Assembly (NCBI RefSeq): GCF_019097595.1 | Contig: NC_080716.1 | Coordinates: 34,864,532-34,928,531, forward strand | Length of the DNA stretch: 64,000 nt | Source of the DNA: Hemibagrus wyckioides | Taxonomy: Eukaryota; Chordata; Actinopteri; Siluriformes; Bagridae | Direction: 5' to 3' | The notes under the pieces: model-generated | What the model saw: the letters and a program-made list of their open reading frames with translations, nothing else | Told to the model about the DNA's origin: nothing | Databases searched by the model: none | Part shown: piece after piece, positions 1 through 9,374 of the stretch | How positions within the stretch are numbered: position 1 is the first letter of the stretch | How the letters are laid out: every line of letters starts with the position of its first letter | Position numbers and translations under genes: made by a program

Positions 1-131
1 ATCCTGTAAAAAGAGTTTTTGCTGCAAAATAAACACCACAAGATTAGGTTATATTATAGTAATGTCCTGCTCATTATATTGCATGTTTCCTCTTTAGTTT
101 TCTATTAACATGGCTCTTTTCTGTGTATAAG

Positions 132-407
132 ATGAATCTTCTCCAGTCTCTCTGATCATCAATCCCAGCAGAACTCAACACTTTACTAATGACTCTCTCT
201 CACTGAGCTGTGAGGACCAGAGTAACTCTACTGGATGGACAGTGAGACGATACACACACAGTGAGAGAGTGTTAGATTGTTCACACTGGGGATCAGTTAC
301 AGGATCTACATGTAACATCGGCTTCCTCTCCACATCCTACACTGGAGTTTACTGGTGTGAGTCTGAATCTGGAGAAAACAGTAATCCTGTCAACATCACA
401 GTGCATG
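132..407 (+). CDS. Gene A Ig exon (delta type)
   Basis: A phase 1-1 exon of 92 codons; acceptor ...ataag and donor g|gtgagt. It carries the Ig cysteine pair (SLSCED and VYWCES) plus a second pair (VLDCSH, GSTCN), which suggests an extra disulfide. The C-strand tryptophan appears in the GWTVRRY context. Sequons are SNST and NPVNIT. Compared with the copies in B and C, the CNIS sequon is CNIG here. Near-identical exons lie at 26349-26624 and 54928-55203. Confidence 0.8.
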
Positions 408-2853
408 GTGAGTCTTCATGGAGTGTGTTTAAAAGGGAAATGTTTCATTACAGAATATTGAGAACTCCAAGTTTACAATTGTGGAAAAACACAGCAATCT
501 TTCTCTCAGAACATTACCTGTAATTTCTATAATGCTGAGTATGAATACACGCATGCTTGCTAGTAATAGCACTAGTTTTACTAGTACCAGTAAATGAACG
601 TGGGATCAAATTAATATTCGCTATTCATATACATATATATCTGTACTGATGTATCCATAATTCATTTGAATGTTTTCTCATGAGCTAGTGTAGGCAGTTT
701 TCTGCAGACTTGAATTAAACACCTGCAGACTCTACAGGCTTAGAGAGTTTTAAGTTATATACAGATAAATAAGAGAACTTTTATTTATTATCTACAGACA
801 CATCATAGTGTCTGGATTTCCTTCTTTGTGATTTTCTGTGTTCTAGATGGTGATGTGATCCTGGAGAGTCCTGTCCATCCTGTGACTGAGGGACATCCTC
901 TGACTCTACGCTGTTTATATCACAACCCAAACCCCTCAAACCTCCGAGCTGATTTCTATAAAGATGGATCAGTTCTCCAGAACCAGACTACAGGAGAGAT
1001 GATCATCCAGACTGTCTCAAAGTCAGATGAAGGTTTCTACCACTGTAAACACCCAGAGAGAGGAGAATCACTGAAAAGCTGGCTCTTATTCAGATGTGAG
1101 AAATCATTTGATATTTGATTTTTTATTTGATTTTTCCCTTTGAATATCAGAGTTTCTGTGTTTGATTGCTGCTCCTTTTCTCTCCTCAGTCTCAGGTTCT
1201 ACATCCAGTGGTTTAACAGTAGGACTGGTTGTGGGTTTGGGATTTTTGTTTATCGCTTTTCTGATCTTAATGATCCTGCTGTGGTTCTGCAAAAGAAAAA
1301 AAGGTCTGAGAACTGATTTAGCTATGCTATGTAGAATATAACCAGAAATATTAAAGAGTGTTGCATTTTGATTTTTTTTTATCCATGATGACATTAAAGT
1401 CATCTGTTGCTGCTTCTGTCGTTTCATCGCTGACCATGCCGCAACTGCGATACCTGTTCATTATACCTTTCAGTGAGCTAGTTTTAGAGTGTGCACTCTC
1501 TACATTTTCAAATGCTGAATGATAAAAGAAGCTAAAATTAAACCCAGAGTTTATAGATCTACTCTAAAAAAGCAGCTAGATGTCAGTGTAGTTTTTTCTG
1601 CAGGAGACTGATAATGACTGATGTTTATATTGATGAGTTATGACTGATGTATAAAAAAGCTAAAGATCATTGGATGGTTTTGTTCTCAGCTACTGCAGGT
1701 GCTGATGCTGATGTGACTTATGCTGAGATTGAACTAAAACCAACAAAAAAAGCAAAGAGAATAAAAGGTAGACCAAAATGATCCCATGCACTCTTGTTTT
1801 ATGTAATGAATAAAACACTCTGTTGTGCTGTTATAGGAAAATAATCAGTCACAGTGTGGTGTGATGAAGCAGAGTTACAGCTTCAAAGTTCTTACATTGA
1901 AGGTGACTATTTTCCCATTACAGCACATCCCAAAGTGTTTAACTACAGCAGCTTCCCTATTTAATTTTACAGCATGTACAGAATAAATATTAATTCTCTT
2001 ACCAGCCTCTTGAAGTGAATGTTACAAAATCTATCTGTCCTGTTACCGAGAATAAAGTCAGCTGTCTTGATTTCCCAGTCAGAAAACGTCCTAAAATGAA
2101 TACAGTGCTAATACTGGAGACTCCTTCCATAAATGTGAAATAAACTTCTTATACAAAACTTCATATTATATGTTTTTTGAATAACACATCCCCATAACCC
2201 CCCTAGAGAAATTTTAAGGGATTACAATGAGCACATTAATATAAACCTGTGATTTATAGCTGCTCTTCTGTCAGAGCTGCTGTTATAGAAAATTAATCAA
2301 CACCTTCTGACCAATCAGAATTCAGAATTAAACACTGCTGTGGTCTAATGTATTTTAATTGTGCATGATTAAATATCCAGACAATTTTCTGCTTAATAAT
2401 TTAGATCACATGATATCTGATTTCCACTAGAAAAGGCCAGTGTGGCTGATGATACTGTCTATTCAGCGGTGAAGCACAACATGGAGGTAAAACTCATGAC
2501 ATTTACAGCATCATTCTTAAAAAAACCAAACACCATGAAGTAAGAAAGGTGCATTATGGAGATTTTATCATCAACCAGTTACAGTATCCATGTACACAAA
2601 ACCCACCTCACAGAATCTGTAAGAGTTCATCCATGTTCATTTGGAAGCTGTCTAGATAACGTTCCATCATCCCAGTCAACATGGACCATTATGACAGAAT
2701 TAACTATGGACATACAAAATAACTTGAATAACTGATTTGTTTCCTCTGTCACTGATTTAACAAGTTAACTAGTTTATAACATCAATGACAGCAATATCAG
2801 GAGAAATGTATTTATACATGTGTTTATTGTCTCTTTCTTTCTCTCTGCAGTGA
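132..2853 (+). CDS. Gene A: 3' end of an ITIM-bearing Ig-superfamily receptor (FcR-like/LITR-like), 5' part outside window
   Basis: Inferred exons are 132-407, 847-1095, 1190-1303, 1690-1767, 2431-2486 and 2851-2853, all with GT/AG borders. Joined, they give 257 codons plus stop after the first split codon, with no internal stop. The order is two Ig domains, a 22-25 residue hydrophobic segment followed by CKRKK, and a tail with VTYAEI (fits the ITIM consensus I/V/L/SxYxxI/V/L) and TVYSAV (fits the ITSM consensus TxYxxV/I). ITIM and ITSM tyrosines recruit SH2 phosphatases or adaptors, so an inhibitory surface receptor of leukocytes is the likely role. The Ig domains resemble FcR-like and catfish/zebrafish LITR domains; that family name comes from remembered similarity, not a search. 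The signal peptide and upstream Ig domains must lie before base 1. The closest relative in the window is the 3' half of gene C. Confidence 0.8.
847..1095 (+). CDS. Gene A Ig exon (epsilon type, membrane-proximal)
   Basis: A phase 1-1 exon of 83 codons. Its cysteines are in LTLRCLY and GFYHCKH, with FYKDGSVL in the C-strand region, a pattern typical of the membrane-proximal domain of Fc receptors and FcR-like proteins. It has an NQT sequon. A close copy is gene C exon 55555-55803. Gene B has no such exon between its last Ig exon and its TM exon. Confidence 0.8.
1190..1303 (+). CDS. Gene A transmembrane exon (TM-a)
   Basis: A 38-codon phase 1-1 exon: a Ser/Gly-rich stalk, then a segment from GLVVGLGFLF to LILMILLWF, ending CKRKK as a stop-transfer. 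No charged residue sits inside the membrane span, so it offers no obvious docking site for an FcR-gamma-type adaptor. The same exon is 55899-56006 in gene C. Confidence 0.8.
1690..1767 (+). CDS. Gene A cytoplasmic exon with ITIM (VTYAEI)
   Basis: A 26-codon phase 1-1 exon; acceptor gttctcag, donor g|gtagac. It encodes ADADVTYAEIELKP followed by a Lys/Arg-rich stretch. VTYAEI fits the ITIM consensus. Gene C has lost the homologous segment: its sequence runs from the shared block near 57450-57475 to the shared block after 57500 without this exon. Confidence 0.75.
2431..2486 (+). CDS. Gene A cytoplasmic exon with ITSM-like motif (TVYSAV)
   Basis: A 56-nt exon, entry phase 1 and exit phase 0, with acceptor ccactag and donor gag|gtaaaa. 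It ends in ...KHNME. TVYSAV fits TxYxxV. The homologous stretch of gene C (about 57793-57848) has lost both the AG acceptor and the tyrosine. Confidence 0.7.
2851..2853 (+). CDS. Gene A terminal exon, coding part is only the stop codon
   Basis: After a pyrimidine-rich tract and ctctctgcag the exon starts directly with TGA. The preceding exon ends in phase 0, so this terminal exon adds only the stop plus 3' UTR. The same arrangement (tttttgcag then tga) is kept at 58171 downstream of gene C. Confidence 0.6.
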   Translation, partial: 

Positions 2854-2914
2854 GCCATGTGTCTGTTCTGATGAAGCTCCAGTTATCCAACAGATGGAAG
2901 GAAAACCTATAGAC

Positions 2915-3010
<96 letters not shown>
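2915..3010. repeat. (GATA)n microsatellite in gene A 3' region
   Basis: About 24 near-perfect GATA units just downstream of the gene A stop. A GATA/GACA tract lies in the equivalent place after gene C (58261-58408), so the tract predates the duplication and has since changed length and composition. Confidence 0.95.
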
Positions 3011-3111
3011 CACTTTAATAATCTCAAGGGAAAATTCACACATTACAGCAGCATCAAAAGAATAGCATATGCAGTAAGAAATTATCAAGAGTAATAAAAT
3101 AAATATGTGAA

Positions 3112-3255
3112 ATGTATTGTCCAGGATGGACATTAGTTTGTTTAGTGTCTTCTTTCCCACAACCACATCAAAACAGTTGAGGGAGCATCCCAGTACAGAG
3201 CCAGTCTTCTTTATCAGTTTGTTGAGCTGGAAAGAAGACAGCACTCGCAACATCA
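3112..3255 (-). mobile_element. LINE C-terminal fragment (CR1/Rex1-like), minus strand
   Basis: The minus strand encodes LNKLIKKTGSVLGCSLNC and KKTLNKLMSILDN, which resemble the C-terminus of fish CR1/Rex1-type LINE proteins. It is truncated at both ends. A longer copy is at 58669-59076. The family assignment is from memory. Confidence 0.4.
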
Positions 3256-3317
3256 GACGTAGAAGATCTTCAACATCTTACTGCAAACATTAAAGCATCT
3301 GAGCTTCCTCAGAAAGT

Positions 3318-3580
3318 AGTCTACTCATCCCCTACCTGTACACAGCAGTAGAGTCTACTCATCCCCTTCCTGTACACAGCAATAGAGTCTACTCATCCCC
3401 TTCCTGTACACAGCAGTAGAGTCTACTCATCCCCTTCCTGTACACAGCAGTAGAGTCTACTCATCCCCTTCCTGTACACAGCAATAGAGTCTACTCATCC
3501 CCTTCCTGTACACAGCAGTAGAGTCTACTCATCCCCTTCTTGTACACAGAAGTAGAGTCTACTCATCCCCTCCCTGAACA
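3318..3580. repeat. 34-bp minisatellite, about 7 units
   Basis: Tandem units read tctactcatccccttcctg followed by tacacagcagtagag, period 34. The last two units are slightly degenerate. The same array with fewer units follows gene C at 59018-59185. Confidence 0.9.
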
Positions 3581-3589
3581 CAGTTCTCT

Positions 3590-5340
3590 GAGCGATCCTC
3601 TCATGCTGTTGCTCTGAGGCTGAGTGTTTTGGTGGATTTGGGGGAGATTCTGCTCCTTCTTGTACTTCTTTATTGTACATCACTGTATATCGTAATAGTG
3701 TTTCTATGTTTTTCAGTAATGACAAACAAAAAACAGCAAGAGGGAACAAATTTATTTGATGAATTTCCTCTGGTGTTCTTAGACCTCAGTTTATCCTGAT
3801 ATCAACACAGAAGAGTTTGCTGTGATTAAACCAGGAATCCAACAATTTGGGAATATTTCAGTTTTAGACTGCTGGGTGGAAGAAGGGAAAAAACAGTGAC
3901 TGAGGCCTCTGTGGAGTCCCAACTGTATAAGTAGTGGATGAGTGGATACTGGATAGTAATCCCAGCTGCATTATGGACTGTATAAAGACTGAAAACATGA
4001 AATGTCCTTAAACAATTACTGAACAAAATACTGCATTTATAAATACGTTGGTTTCATGCACGTGTCACTTCCGGCAACACTGCACGAGCTCCCAGCGCCA
4101 TCTAGCGGCTGTGTGCGGGACAACATTAACATCTCAGCTATTTAAATAAGTTTGATAAAATATTCCTTTTCCACCTGCTGGTCTATAGATACAGAAAACC
4201 TGAGACATGTCTTTGTAATAGAGAGATCGGTGGATGTCTGGAACTGTGTTTACAGTGTGTTACTATTGATGTTTAAAGTAAAGAAGAGAGAACATTTATT
4301 TATTATTCTAAACATCAACATAAATCAGATTTGAACATAAAGTATCATCTGATTTAAATGAAAGTTATGTGATTATTAAAGTTAAATATATCGATCAGAA
4401 CTGAGTAATTTTAATGGTTGGTATTTTGTGTGGTCAAGCATGAAATATTATTTCAGGAAAGCACAGCTGTATATAGGATTTATCTCCTTCCTGATACTGA
4501 CTTATGACTGATAACTGATTTAATCTCTGTGGTATTATTAGCATTAGAAACTATTTGCCCTGTTTGCCCTCATATTTATTTCTATAATCATTTATTTCCA
4601 GCACACTATAAACGCATGGCTTAGAATAAACAATAAACAATAAGTAGTTTAAAGAAACTTGTTAGGGTGTTCCTTATTTTTTGTCCTGATTGTTGAGAGG
4701 TTTATTATAAACACTTGTAGGGTTTGTAGCTGCACACACATTAATCATTAGTAGGTCAAATGACCATAAAATGTTCATTACAAAAATACTTGATAGCAAA
4801 GAGTAACTTTTGTGTTTTATTCACTTTTCCTGATAAATCTCTGAACCACTCAAAGCACACAGCTTACCCACAGCATGTCCCATTAAACCTGCTGTGAGAA
4901 ACCCCGGATTTCACTCCAATATACCATCATTCAACAGATAGAGGGCGCTGTGCACATTTATGTAGGAACTTTACAGGTACATTTAACATTTTACTTATTT
5001 ACACACCATTAATAAAAAGAAGTTATAATCTGCTGCAGGGACGAGACACACACTGAGAGCAGGTGAATATAACACATTTCAACACATCAATATGGTGAAG
5101 TTAAAACTCTAGCCTTATACAAACATACACATTAAAACTGTCAGAAAGCCTGTCATAGGAACTAATGGTGTTTCCATATGTTCCAGTTTCAGTGTAGTGC
5201 AGAGACAGAGACTGTTTAATAAATGGATCTCTGTAAAGAATCTCTTCTCCAGCTCCTGATTCTCTGATAGGAAGCCTGTCCATAATCGACCTCCTCTGTC
5301 AGAGGAACTGAATTTGTAGTGAGGATTCATTACAGCAAAA
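3590..5340. other. Intergenic, nothing recognised
   Basis: AT-rich sequence with no convincing exon, RNA gene or transposon end. Short open frames here have no recognisable protein content. Confidence 0.5.
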
Positions 5341-6110
5341 ACAAACACCCGACTGTGTAAAACACATGACTGCTTCAGCAGATTGTTCCTGCTTTTTAAA
5401 GACTGCATTATCGTGCAGGATGTGAAGGAGCAAATCATTGGTTGGATGTATTGAAGAATCCACCCCTTACTAGTCAGGATTAAAACCATACAGCAGTTAC
5501 CACTAGAGGGAGTCAAAGACATTTTAGTTTCACTTTTCAATCACTGACCCCCACATACTGAGTTACTGTATCCTTCCTGTCAGCTCCAAGCAGTCTGACC
5601 ATTCTCCTCTGACCTCTCTCACCAACAAGGCTTACTTTTTGTTTGTGTAATCTATACAGACTGGTGTGTGTGTGTGTTACTGCATGAGTGTATGCATTGT
5701 GCTGCTGCTACATGATTAGTAGATTTTGATAACTGCACCAATTAGTATACAATAATAAAGTAGACAGTAAGAAATTAATGTACATTTAGATATTACACTC
5801 TCAGTGTGATATTCTTTAATATAAATGATTGTAATCCTAATAAAGTAAAGCATTACATGTTTGTGTCTTATTATGAAACTATACATAAATAAATATAATA
5901 TAGTAAGAAGGATATATTGAGTATGAACGTGTTCAGTTATGTGAAATGTAATTGCTGTAACAGTTTTTATTTGATTGTCCAATAGGAAGTTTCTCCTGTT
6001 ATGATGGATCTGTTATGAGCCAATCAGAAAAGATTTGTGTAGGGAAGAGACTGGTGTGAGAATAATGTGCTCCAGAACTGTGTAGAGTGTTGAAAAGTGC
6101 TGAAATGAGT
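5340..6110. repeat. Intergenic duplicate block, partly repeated at 63627-64000
   Basis: 5347-5530 and 5915-6110 match 63627-63810 and 63810-64000 closely, but the roughly 385 bases between them (5531-5914) are missing from the second copy. No gene is recognised in it. The block marks the boundary of the tandem duplication unit. Confidence 0.8.
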
Positions 6111-6234
6111 TAAAATAAGGATTTCTTTGAGAATATTTCCATGTATCCAGTTACTAAACCATAAGTAAAGACTTTAGACTCGTTGTTACGAGCGGACGTC
6201 ATTAACTGGGACTCCAGGTCACTGGTGTTTAGTC

Positions 6235-6500
6235 AAGTAGCTTTTATTGTCATTTGAAGCACATACAGCTGGTACAGTACACAGTAACATGAAACAACGT
6301 TCCTCCAGGACCATGGTGCTACATAAAACACACAACTACAGGAGACAACACAGAACTAAGTTCACTACACAGACCTACACAGTACTACATAAAGTGCATG
6401 TGTGTAAACAGTGCAAGACAGTACAGTACAGTACAATAACTGACCAGGGACAGTGCAGCACTGACCACTACACAGTTTTGTAATGAATAAAGTGCAATAG
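6235..6500 (-). mobile_element. LINE 3' UTR fragment (L2-like), minus strand
   Basis: Matches 28614-28880 almost base for base, and more distantly the 3' end of the minus-strand LINE in gene C (45965-46057 joined to 49344-49500). The open frame through it is not a real protein. Confidence 0.6.
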
Positions 6501-6629
6501 TAAAATGCTGTGGATGTAAACACAATACACAGTTAACAGAAAAACAGATCATTGTGTTTTATTGTTGTAGCAGCAGTCTAAAAAGAAATGTGGGAAAATT
6601 GTGAAGGGAGTGTAATGATGTACAGTTCA

Positions 6630-6633
<4 letters not shown>

Positions 6634-6666
<33 letters not shown>

Positions 6667-6692
6667 AGTGTGTGTGTGTGTGAGTGTGTGTG
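6634..6692. repeat. (GT)n microsatellite
   Basis: A GT tract with minor interruptions. It is much shorter in the unit 2 copy (about 31904-31920). Confidence 0.95.
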
Positions 6693-6705
6693 TGAAAACT
6701 GAAAG

Positions 6706-6845
6706 TTACCTCACGCTGCAGTGAATAACAATTAATAAATAAACACCAATCCCTCTCTCTCTCACTGCTGCATGATTAAGGAGATCTGAAGCATGTTGTT
6801 TGATCGTCTCCTCGGCTGTGTCTTTGCTCCATTTCATTACTGCAG
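6706..6845 (-). other. Candidate minus-strand terminal exon, unidentified
   Basis: On the minus strand an acceptor (cctctcttgcag) is followed by an open frame with MKWSKDTAEETIKQHASDLL, stopping at 6706. The copy at about 31933-32074 stays open and has a Thr-to-Ala change. The frame would join in phase 1 to the donor at 8015/8016, but intermediate exons cannot be settled. I do not recognise the peptide; it may be a remnant of a gene carried along by the duplication or chance. Confidence 0.25.
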
Positions 6846-6989
6846 CTGCAAGAGAGGAAAAAGAAACAATTCTATATAGACCATTTCATAAATGTAAACA
6901 ATAACAAACACATAATAACGGCACATTCACCTATTTCAAACGTAATTATTTTCTGTGTTCAGAAATGTCTCTGAAGGTGAGGTGAAGTT

Positions 6990-7660
6990 TGTTGCCATGT
7001 TGCTGTGAACTCTATGGGGCTATTAGCGATCTGCAGAATGCTGACCCCGACGGTCTGTTTATTATCGCCGGAGAAGTCTCAAATCAGTACTCTCTAAATT
7101 CTATGGACATGTGGACTTAACACGCTGGATCTTGTTTACACAAACATTCCTGGCACGTCCCACACAAAGCCCCACCCCCACCTCGGCCACATCTCTGTTA
7201 TGTTACTTCCAGCATACAGACCGCTGGTCAGACGCTCTAAACCGGTTCTGAAACAGTAGAAAACCTGGTCAGCAGGAGACACCTCTGCTCTTCAGGACTG
7301 TTTTGAGTTCACTGACTGGAATATGTTCAGGGAGGCTGCAACCAACGGAGACTCTATCAACTTGGAGGAGAACAGAATCAGTGACCGGCTACATCGACAA
7401 GTGTATTGATGACATGACCGTCTCCAAGACCATCACCACACACTCCAACCAGAAGCCGTGGATGACCGCAAAGGTACTGCTGAAGTCTAGAGACTCCGCC
7501 TTCAGATCAGAGGACAAGACGGCCTTAAAAACAGCAAGGGCCAAACTGTCCCGAGTCACAAAAGAGGCAAAGAGCACATGTCCAGAGAATCCATGACCAC
7601 TATAAGGACAGTGGAGATACCCAGCACATGAGGCAGGACATACAGGTGATCATCAACTAC
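6990..7660 (+). mobile_element. L2-like LINE fragment, endonuclease end to pre-RT
   Basis: Broken plus-strand frames give [12 protein letters not shown] endonuclease remnants and then [20 protein letters not shown] and [14 protein letters not shown], typical of the linker before the reverse transcriptase of fish L2-like LINEs. Stops and frameshifts are present. The duplicate at about 32190-32900 carries the same breaks, so it was dead before duplication. Confidence 0.7.
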
Positions 7661-7713
7661 AAGACAACATCACCTGTCTGTGACTCCTCAACACCCACAA
7701 CTGAACTGTACTC

Positions 7714-7750
<37 letters not shown>
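7714..7750. repeat. (CA)n microsatellite
   Basis: About 18 CA units; the unit 2 copy near 32947 is shorter. Confidence 0.95.
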
Positions 7751-7754
<4 letters not shown>

Positions 7755-8015
7755 CTGTGTAACAAGTGGTTCTCCTGTTACTGGTTTATTTGAAGACTTT
7801 TCCTCAAATCCACTGTGAAAACTAAACACAGTAACAACAAAACACAACAAACACATTATCTTGACACACAGTGAAAGCGTGAGGAACAGAAGCAACCTCG
7901 TTGGCTGCATGCTGTGAGAAAGGGAAATAGTCTTTAAATCTTCTTTATGATAGTTTAAGTTCTTTTTATGACTAGAATAAACTTTTATCAGAGCATCCAT
8001 AATGTCCGTGCTTAC

Positions 8016-8110
8016 CGCTAACTTTCTTCACTAAAAACCCTCCCGCTAAATCAGCATCTGCACGAGACCCGGAATCGAGGCTTCAAAATAAAAGTCCCGC
8101 AACATACAAC
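8016..8110 (-). other. Candidate minus-strand exon with conserved donor
   Basis: On the minus strand ...GAAAGTTAGCG|GTAAGC is a good donor, and the preceding frame reads ADLAGGFLVKKVS. The copy near 33260-33350 keeps frame and donor. Unidentified; part of the possible minus-strand transcript described under findings. Confidence 0.25.
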
Positions 8111-8745
8111 AAACAAAACAATCTATAAAGGTACAAATAACAAACACAGCTTAACTTCAATTACAAAAGTGGTTTTACAAAAAATGTAAACAAAATATAT
8201 AAACTGTATAAACAATATAAAGGCAGCAGATACACATCTATCCAACAGCTAGCTTTGTCCCATCATGGTAACTAGCTACCGTTAGCTAAACGCTGGTTTC
8301 AGTCAGAGTTAGCGTTAGGAGCTAACCGGGCATTACTTTAGAAAACTGCCATAGCAGAAGAAAATATTCCCAACTGTAACGGTGCCGTTAGCTCGTTTCT
8401 GCTTGATTTAACATGACCGTCATGTAGGACGGCTAACGTGCTAGCTAGCTAACCTGGCACCAACATTTCTAGCTAGCTAACATTAGCCCTAATGCTAGCT
8501 CGACGTGTTAGTTGCCTAGCGCTTAGTTATTTAGACAAAGCTTGTTCAGTCTCTTCTGCTAACGTTACAGTTGTGAGGATTTTCTTCTGCTGTGGCAGTT
8601 TTCAAAAGTAATGCCGGTGTTGTGTCCAACTCTGTTTGGGGATCTGTTTCCCCCTAGCCCCGCCCCCGGACATACTTTCTTCCAGAAGTCTACAATATAA
8701 AGCTAACACTAAGTACATTTATAATCGGAACTTAGTTGATCTTAC

Positions 8746-8895
8746 CTTAAGTGTCTTCAACTATCTGGATGAGTTGTGACTTTTGTCTTGCTGTAACACG
8801 GTCCTGACAAGAGCAGAACATCACATGGACTACAAGCAGGAGACTCGAGCATGGAGGGGAACCGCCGTCTGATCTGAACTGCGCATGCGCAAGCA
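8746..8895 (-). promoter_or_regulatory. Candidate minus-strand promoter and 5' exon with NRF-1-type palindrome
   Basis: 8881-8890 is gcgcatgcgc, the core of an NRF-1 site. On the minus strand it precedes about 135 bases ending in CACTTAAG|GTAAGATC, a strong donor consensus. A short upstream frame closes before the donor, so the exon would be a leader. The same palindrome and donor are kept in unit 2 (34130-34140). It points away from gene B exon 1, roughly 450 bases away, so a divergent promoter is possible. Confidence 0.3.
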
Positions 8896-9222
8896 TTGTT
8901 GTTCAGCTAGGTACAGCAACACCACTTGGACAAACTCGTTGACCTGCAGATTTTTTCCTAGTTATGATTACATTTGCTTAGGGGAACATTTTATTAGTTC
9001 AGTTTATGAAAGTTATCAAAAACAATTGCTAAAGCATCAAACAACTTCTCCAAAAAAATTAGACAGTTAGAACATTATGCATTATTTGAACTGAATTGAA
9101 TGTTTATATGTCAAATTCCTTCACCTGTCATCCCCAGACATACAAAAAATTTCTATCCAGATGTTTGAATATTGAACTGCATATCTACTTACAAGAGGGG
9201 TTATAGTCAGACATTGTGGTGG

Positions 9223-9343
9223 GTCTCTCTCTCTCTCTTTCTCTCTTTTTCTCTCTCTCTATTAGAACACAGGAAGTGGTAAAGTGGCTCAGCTTTAACA
9301 CACACCTCTGCTCTGTCAGTCGGTCAGTCATTAGAGGGACAGG
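9223..9343 (+). promoter_or_regulatory. Gene B promoter/5' UTR: CT tract plus ETS site
   Basis: A CT-rich tract is followed by aggaagtg (9271-9278), an ETS/PU.1-type core, then a conserved 5' UTR with cagtcattagaggga before a strong start context (acaggATGG). No TATA box is clear. PU.1/ETS control is established for many mammalian myeloid Fc receptor genes; its use here is inferred. Unit 2 has the same layout (34490-34586). Confidence 0.45.
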
Positions 9344-9374
9344 ATGGAGCTCAGTCCACTCTCTGTGATGCTCT
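9344..9374 (+). CDS. Gene B exon 1, first half of signal peptide
   Basis: ATG in strong Kozak context encodes MELSPLSVML, then T and donor gtgagt. Identical exons are at 34587-34617 and 61445-61475. It joins in phase 1 to 18520-18555 to complete a hydrophobic leader. Confidence 0.75.

Noticed and set aside
2774..3253. 159-codon minus-strand frame with repeated SIYL
   Set aside because: Made of the GATA microsatellite joined to a LINE fragment; not a gene.
5115..5540. 141-codon minus-strand frame, partly repeated at 63617-63805
   Set aside because: No recognisable domain; the two copies diverge at their ends and stop conservation outside the duplicated block.
6247..6483. 78-codon plus-strand frame, repeated at 28526-28861
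   Set aside because: Lies within the LINE 3' UTR copy; conserved only because the DNA is duplicated.
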